In this document: piece after piece, positions 5,492 through 9,090 of the stretch
How the letters are laid out: each line of letters starts with the position of its first letter
How positions within the stretch are numbered: position 1 is the stretch's first letter
Source: a bacterium TMED198
Lineage (GTDB): Bacteria; Fidelibacterota; Marinisomatia; SCGC-AAA003-L08; D37C17
Direction of reading: 5' to 3'
DNA: 9,090 nucleotides
NCBI GenBank assembly: GCA_002170735.1
Contig: NHIV01000011.1
Span: 1 to 9,090 of the forward strand
Translations under genes and position numbers: made by a program
Notes under the pieces: model-generated
Seen by the model: only the letters and a program-made list of their open reading frames with translations
Told to the model about the DNA's origin: nothing
Databases searched by the model: none

Positions 5492-8113
5492 CTATTCATT
5501 AAGAGAACCAAGATTTTCAATAAGCTTATCAAGCTTGAGCTTGTAACTATCTCTTTTATTTTGTTCATGATCAACCACTTCTTTCGGTGCTCTTTCTACG
5601 AAGTTCTTGTTCTCAAGCTTTTTTGAAACAGCTAAGAACCTGCCATTTATATCATCTATCTGACCCTGTAGCCTTGTTCTTTCAGCATCTAAATCAATAA
5701 GCCCTTTAAGTGGTATAAAAATCTCCATACCATTAACTACTGATGTAGAGGACTGCGCTGGCTTTTCAATATCTTCACCACAAAGAATTTTGTTGATTCT
5801 AGCAAGTGAACATATATACTGCTCATAGCTCTTAATTGTTGGATACTGGTCTTTATTGGCCCTTATAAAAAGATCAGCTTCTTTTGATGGAGAAACATTG
5901 AGGCTGGCTCTCATATTTCTAATAGAGCTGATAATGTTTGTTACAACGCCAAAATCATGTTCTAAATCCTCATCAATATCATTGGAGATTGAACTAGGCC
6001 AGGTGCTAACAATTAACATTTCGTTGATATTATTTGGCTTTATATAAGACCAAATTTCTTCTGTTATATGAGGTGTGTATGGATGCATCATCTTGATTAT
6101 TTCACATAGTACATGCCTAGAAACAGCCAAACAAACCTCTCTATCTGTCACATTTTTTCCATAGAATCTAGTTTTTGACATCTCAATATACCAATCGCAG
6201 TAGTCCTTCCAAACAAGGTTATAAACCAGCTTAACGGCCTCATTTAACTTATAAGAATCATAAGCATTCTCAACATCTTGTATTGTTTTGCTAAGCCGTG
6301 ATAATATCCACTTATCGGTTGGGTCCATTAACTCTCTTGCATCTTCAAAATCCATAGTAGAATCACCCTGCATGGTAATGAACCTCGCTGAGTTCCATAC
6401 TTTATTCATAAAGTTCCTTCCATGCTCAATCTTTTCTTCTGAAAAAAGAATGTCCAAACCTTGAGGCGCTATTAAAAGAAGGCCAACCCTTAGTGCATCT
6501 GATCCAAACTTATTCATAAGATCAAGTGGATCTGGAGAATTTCCAAGAGACTTACTCATTTTCTTACCCTTGGAATCCCTAATAAGTCCATTGAAGTAAA
6601 CGTTTTTAAATGGAATTTCTTTTGTAAAATACAGTCCTGCCATAATCATCCTTGCTATCCAAAAGAAAATAATATCTGGACCAGTAACAATATCATTAGT
6701 AGGGTAGAAGCGCTTTAGGTCATGACTCTTATCTGGCCATCCTAGAGTTGCAAACGGCCAAAGCCAAGAACTAAACCAGGTGTCAAGAACATCGCTATCT
6801 TGTTGCCATCCCTCTCCATCAGGCTCAGATACTCCACAATACACTTCATCATCTTTATACCAAACCGGAATTCTATGGCCCCACCAAAGCTGCCTGGAGA
6901 TGCACCAATCTCTAATATTTTCCATCCAATGAAAATATGTTTTCTCCCATCTCTTAGGGTAAAAGTTAATTTCCTTATTTCGGACACTATCTATAGCAGG
7001 CTTGGCAAGAGCTTCCATTTTAACAAACCACTGGCTTGAAAGATAAGGCTCGACTACTGCATTAGTTCTCTCAGAGTGTCCAACGCTATGCGTGTAATCC
7101 TCTATCTTATCAAGCAGATTAAGATCTTCAATTTTTTCTACAACTTGTTGTCTTGCTTGCTCCCTAGAAAGACCTGAAAATTGTTTTGGAACTCTTTTGT
7201 TAAGGGTTGCGTCTTTATTGAAAATATTGATTACTTCAAGATCATGCCTTGAACCAATCTCAAAATCGTTTGGATCATGAGCAGGAGTTACCTTAACACA
7301 GCCAGTACCAAACTCCATATCTACAAAATCATCGGCAACAATTGGAATCTCTCTTTTAACAATTGGCAAAATAACTTTTTTACCAATCAAATTCTTATAT
7401 CTATCATCTTTTGGATTGACAGCAACCGCTGTATCTCCAAGCATTGTCTCAGGCCTTGTAGTAGCTACAACTAGATGCTTCTTTGAATTTTTAATTGGAT
7501 ACCTAAAGTGCCAAAGATGGCTTTGTACATCACTGTAGATTACCTCTTCATCTGATAAAGCCGTTAATCCCTTGGGATCCCAGTTAATTATTTTTTCGCC
7601 CTTGTAAATTAAACCATCATTGTAGAGCTTAACAAATACCTCCGTAACAGCCTTGCTGTAATTTTCATCCATGGTAAAGGTTGTCTTATCCCAATCACAA
7701 GAAGCTCCTACTCTCTTTAGTTGCCTTAGTATAGTTCCGCCATACTCTTCCTTCCACTTCCAAGCATGTTCTAAGAACGCTTCTCTACCTATATCTTTCT
7801 TATTGATACCATTATCAGATAGCTTCTTGGTAACCTTTGCCTCAGTTGCAATTGAAGCATGATCGGTTCCAGGCATCCAAAGGGTGCACTTACCCTGCAT
7901 TCTTGATCGCCTAATTAAAACATCTTGAATGGTGTTATTAAGAATATGCCCAATATGCAAAATACCTGTTACATTTGGAGGTGGAATCATAATGGTAAAT
8001 GGATCTTGGCCCTTATCATTGGGACTAAATGCCCCCGAATTTTCCCAATTCTTATACCACTTTTCTTCAACATCAGATGGTTGATATACTTTTGAGAGAT
8101 CTTTTCTATTCAT
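5492..8113 (-). CDS. valS: Valine--tRNA ligase (ValRS)
   Basis: This class I aminoacyl-tRNA synthetase charges tRNA-Val with valine and removes mischarged threonine in a separate editing domain; it acts in the cytoplasm. The 873 residues are normal for bacterial ValRS. The nucleotide-binding HIGH motif is at 53-56 in PPPNVTGILHIGH, the editing (CP1) domain has TTRPETMLGDTA (218-229) and VTPAHDPNDFEIG (275-287), the catalytic core resumes with ISRQLWWGHRIPVWY (405-419), and KMSKS is at 518-522. The anticodon-binding helical domain follows, and the C-terminal coiled-coil arm typical of ValRS begins around residue 800 (GLIDLDAERTRLQGQI). All key motifs are intact. The start is fixed by an in-frame TAG directly before the ATG, with AAAAGGA four bases upstream as ribosome site. 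The leader is short and I see no T-box-like regulatory structure. It probably heads a two-gene transcript with the aldehyde dehydrogenase. Confidence 0.98.
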   Translation of the reverse strand: MNRKDLSKVYQPSDVEEKWYKNWENSGAFSPNDKGQDPFTIMIPPPNVTGILHIGHILNNTIQDVLIRRSRMQGKCTLWMPGTDHASIATEAKVTKKLSDNGINKKDIGREAFLEHAWKWKEEYGGTILRQLKRVGASCDWDKTTFTMDENYSKAVTEVFVKLYNDGLIYKGEKIINWDPKGLTALSDEEVIYSDVQSHLWHFRYPIKNSKKHLVVATTRPETMLGDTAVAVNPKDDRYKNLIGKKVILPIVKREIPIVADDFVDMEFGTGCVKVTPAHDPNDFEIGSRHDLEVINIFNKDATLNKRVPKQFSGLSREQARQQVVEKIEDLNLLDKIEDYTHSVGHSERTNAVVEPYLSSQWFVKMEALAKPAIDSVRNKEINFYPKRWEKTYFHWMENIRDWCISRQLWWGHRIPVWYKDDEVYCGVSEPDGEGWQQDSDVLDTWFSSWLWPFATLGWPDKSHDLKRFYPTNDIVTGPDIIFFWIARMIMAGLYFTKEIPFKNVYFNGLIRDSKGKKMSKSLGNSPDPLDLMNKFGSDALRVGLLLIAPQGLDILFSEEKIEHGRNFMNKVWNSARFITMQGDSTMDFEDARELMDPTDKWILSRLSKTIQDVENAYDSYKLNEAVKLVYNLVWKDYCDWYIEMSKTRFYGKNVTDREVCLAVSRHVLCEIIKMMHPYTPHITEEIWSYIKPNNINEMLIVSTWPSSISNDIDEDLEHDFGVVTNIISSIRNMRASLNVSPSKEADLFIRANKDQYPTIKSYEQYICSLARINKILCGEDIEKPAQSSTSVVNGMEIFIPLKGLIDLDAERTRLQGQIDDINGRFLAVSKKLENKNFVERAPKEVVDHEQNKRDSYKLKLDKLIENLGSLNE

Positions 8114-8117
8114 CTAA

Positions 8118-8124
8118 TCCTTTT
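8118..8124 (-). promoter_or_regulatory. Shine-Dalgarno site of valS
   Basis: AAAAGGA on the minus strand ends four bases before the ATG at 8113, slightly closer than usual. With the in-frame stop immediately before the ATG, it decides the start. Confidence 0.65.
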
Positions 8125-8158
8125 GTAGCATTTAAAAATTGAATATTTAAAGCATTAA

Positions 8159-8189
8159 ATTATAAAACAGTTGATGATCTTTTTATAAA
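8159..8189. promoter_or_regulatory. Candidate divergent promoter pair between valS and the exported protein gene
   Basis: TTATAAAA (8160-8167) and TTTTATAA (8181-8188) are exact inverted copies 13 bases apart. The left copy contains a perfect minus-strand TATAAT (8159-8164), 45 bases before the valS ATG. The right copy contains plus-strand TATAAA (8184-8189), 43 bases before the ATG at 8233. So each -10-like element faces its own gene at nearly the same distance. Neither has a clear -35 box at the right spacing, and the whole 119-bp spacer is AT-rich. Confidence 0.4.
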
Positions 8190-8232
8190 AAAGTTTTCTC
8201 TTAACAGTAAAATTATCTAGATTTAACTAGTT

Positions 8233-9090
8233 ATGAAAATATTTTGGCTCATATGCTTATTGCTCACAAGTTTTTTTCCATCATTGATTTTAGGAGATGT
8301 AAGAGATATGTCATCTCAAAAAAATGAACCTATCATTAAACAGTTTAATACCCCAAGTCCAATTGACCTTCTAGTTGACGATAAAAACGACCAATACTAC
8401 TTAATCCAAATTAATTTAATAAATGATAGTCTCCACAGTAGATTAAGTAATTACATGCCCGAGCTTGATCTGAACGTAGGAGCGGCAAGCTACCAAAGGA
8501 TTCTTAAAGATAATCATTACAACAAAATAAAATCCATCATTTCAAAAGAATTTTATCGAACCATTGAATTTCCTTACAATATAAACAGGCAATCAAGGTC
8601 ATACTGGGTAAAGGTCAAGGATGGTGATGAGACGCAGGGAACATGGTCTTCTGATGAGGCCATCGAATATACTTGCGCTTGTTTAGATGGGGCTGATGGA
8701 TGTGTTAAGCTTGGATGGGATGAAGACTGGTGGAACCCCCTTGACTACTATGGGGAAGCATGGTGGGGATTTTCTCCTCCTTTTTATGAGCAAATCGAAC
8801 AAATTAGAGTGACTATTAGAGGGGCTCAATGCGATGATTTACCTCTTTGGTCTGAAACTTATATGGGGATGAGAAATGATGGGCAAAGTTGGTCAGAGGA
8901 CTATTTGTTGTCCATTGACTATACGGATAACGTTTTTATTGTTCCTTCTATATGGTCAGAAAACATGCTGATGCCAATCATTGGATCAGAAGACAACTAC
9001 ACAATTGACCAGGTTAAGCTAGAGTTCTTTTATAGTTGCAACACACCACAGAACCCCTCAAATATGCAAGCCTCTGATTCCCAAGATTGC
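8233..9090 (+). CDS. Exported protein with probable extracellular beta domains, cut by right window edge
   Basis: The frame is open for 286 codons from the ATG to the window end with no stop. An in-frame TAA at 8224-8226 fixes this ATG as the first possible one. Residues 1-21 form a signal peptide (MKIF, then a Leu/Phe-rich core, ending SLILG before DVRD); C8 sits too early for a lipoprotein signal. The mature region up to about residue 125 is of mixed polarity and unrecognised. From about 126 to 269 it is rich in Trp, Tyr, Asp and Glu with strand-like alternation, and has C148, C150, C157, C200 and C269, suggesting disulfides outside the cytoplasm. Notable is a Trp-dense stretch with WW pairs at 166-167 and 177-178. 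The last visible residues (PQNPSNMQASDSQDC) resemble the opening of a fibronectin type III domain, where PSNVQAS-like linkers are common. A multidomain surface or secreted protein is inferred. There is no recognisable ribosome site before the ATG. Confidence 0.8.
   Translation, partial: MKIFWLICLLLTSFFPSLILGDVRDMSSQKNEPIIKQFNTPSPIDLLVDDKNDQYYLIQINLINDSLHSRLSNYMPELDLNVGAASYQRILKDNHYNKIKSIISKEFYRTIEFPYNINRQSRSYWVKVKDGDETQGTWSSDEAIEYTCACLDGADGCVKLGWDEDWWNPLDYYGEAWWGFSPPFYEQIEQIRVTIRGAQCDDLPLWSETYMGMRNDGQSWSEDYLLSIDYTDNVFIVPSIWSENMLMPIIGSEDNYTIDQVKLEFFYSCNTPQNPSNMQASDSQDC

Noticed and set aside
5480..5494. valS and the aldehyde dehydrogenase as a stop-readthrough fusion, since they share a frame across the TAG
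   Set aside because: Both proteins are complete at their normal family lengths, and a one-in-three frame match is expected by chance. Nothing suggests programmed read-through.
6742..7039. Open frames of 81 codons (minus) and 79 codons (plus) inside valS
   Set aside because: Both lie entirely within conserved ValRS catalytic-domain coding sequence in other frames. They have no independent evidence.
8114..8232. T-box or other tRNA-sensing riboswitch ahead of valS
   Set aside because: The spacer is only 119 bp and AT-rich, without the long structured leader, a conserved T-box sequence or a terminator/antiterminator pair.
1..9090. CRISPR array, mobile element, defence island or biosynthetic cluster
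   Set aside because: No regularly spaced repeats, transposase or integrase motifs, terminal inverted repeats or clustered accessory enzymes were seen; the recognisable genes are core metabolism, translation, transport and envelope functions.

Overview
This window is AT-rich, densely packed bacterial DNA that looks like an ordinary chromosomal segment. I see no transposase, integrase, phage gene, CRISPR array, toxin-antitoxin pair, tRNA or rRNA. The bacterium makes menaquinone (menD), has an outer membrane (a secreted beta-barrel-like protein ending in an aromatic residue) and exports a large extracellular protein that appears to enter a fibronectin type III-like region. Together with the low GC content and the very short spacers, this best fits a streamlined, probably marine, member of the FCB side of the bacterial tree, such as a Marinimicrobia (SAR406)-type organism. 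That placement is an inference from gene style; no marker gene in the window proves it.

Layout. Positions 1-906 (+) hold the C-terminal half of MenD, cut by the left window edge. It converges on, and overlaps by four bases, a sodium/proton-coupled dicarboxylate or acidic amino acid symporter at 903-2147 (-). Upstream of the symporter, a clear intrinsic terminator (2186-2220) ends the transcript of the next gene, a predicted outer-membrane beta-barrel protein at 2258-3301 (-). A 360-bp divergent spacer (3302-3661) contains two palindromes and a candidate promoter. To its right is a small membrane-anchored Cys/His-rich protein at 3662-4003 (+). This gene meets an aldehyde dehydrogenase (4007-5482, -) tail to tail, with three bases between the stops and a weak hairpin over the junction. 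The aldehyde dehydrogenase lies nine bases downstream of valS (5492-8113, -), so the two are probably co-transcribed. A 119-bp divergent spacer with an inverted repeat carrying -10-like elements on both strands separates valS from a secreted protein that starts at 8233 (+) and runs off the right edge.

The genes do not form one pathway. They are unrelated housekeeping, transport and envelope functions. The parts most worth a second look are the Cys/His-rich small protein, which may be a divergent metal-binding module, the paired palindromes in the outer-membrane gene's spacer, and the truncated exported protein at the right edge. I found no convincing evidence of a new multi-gene system.
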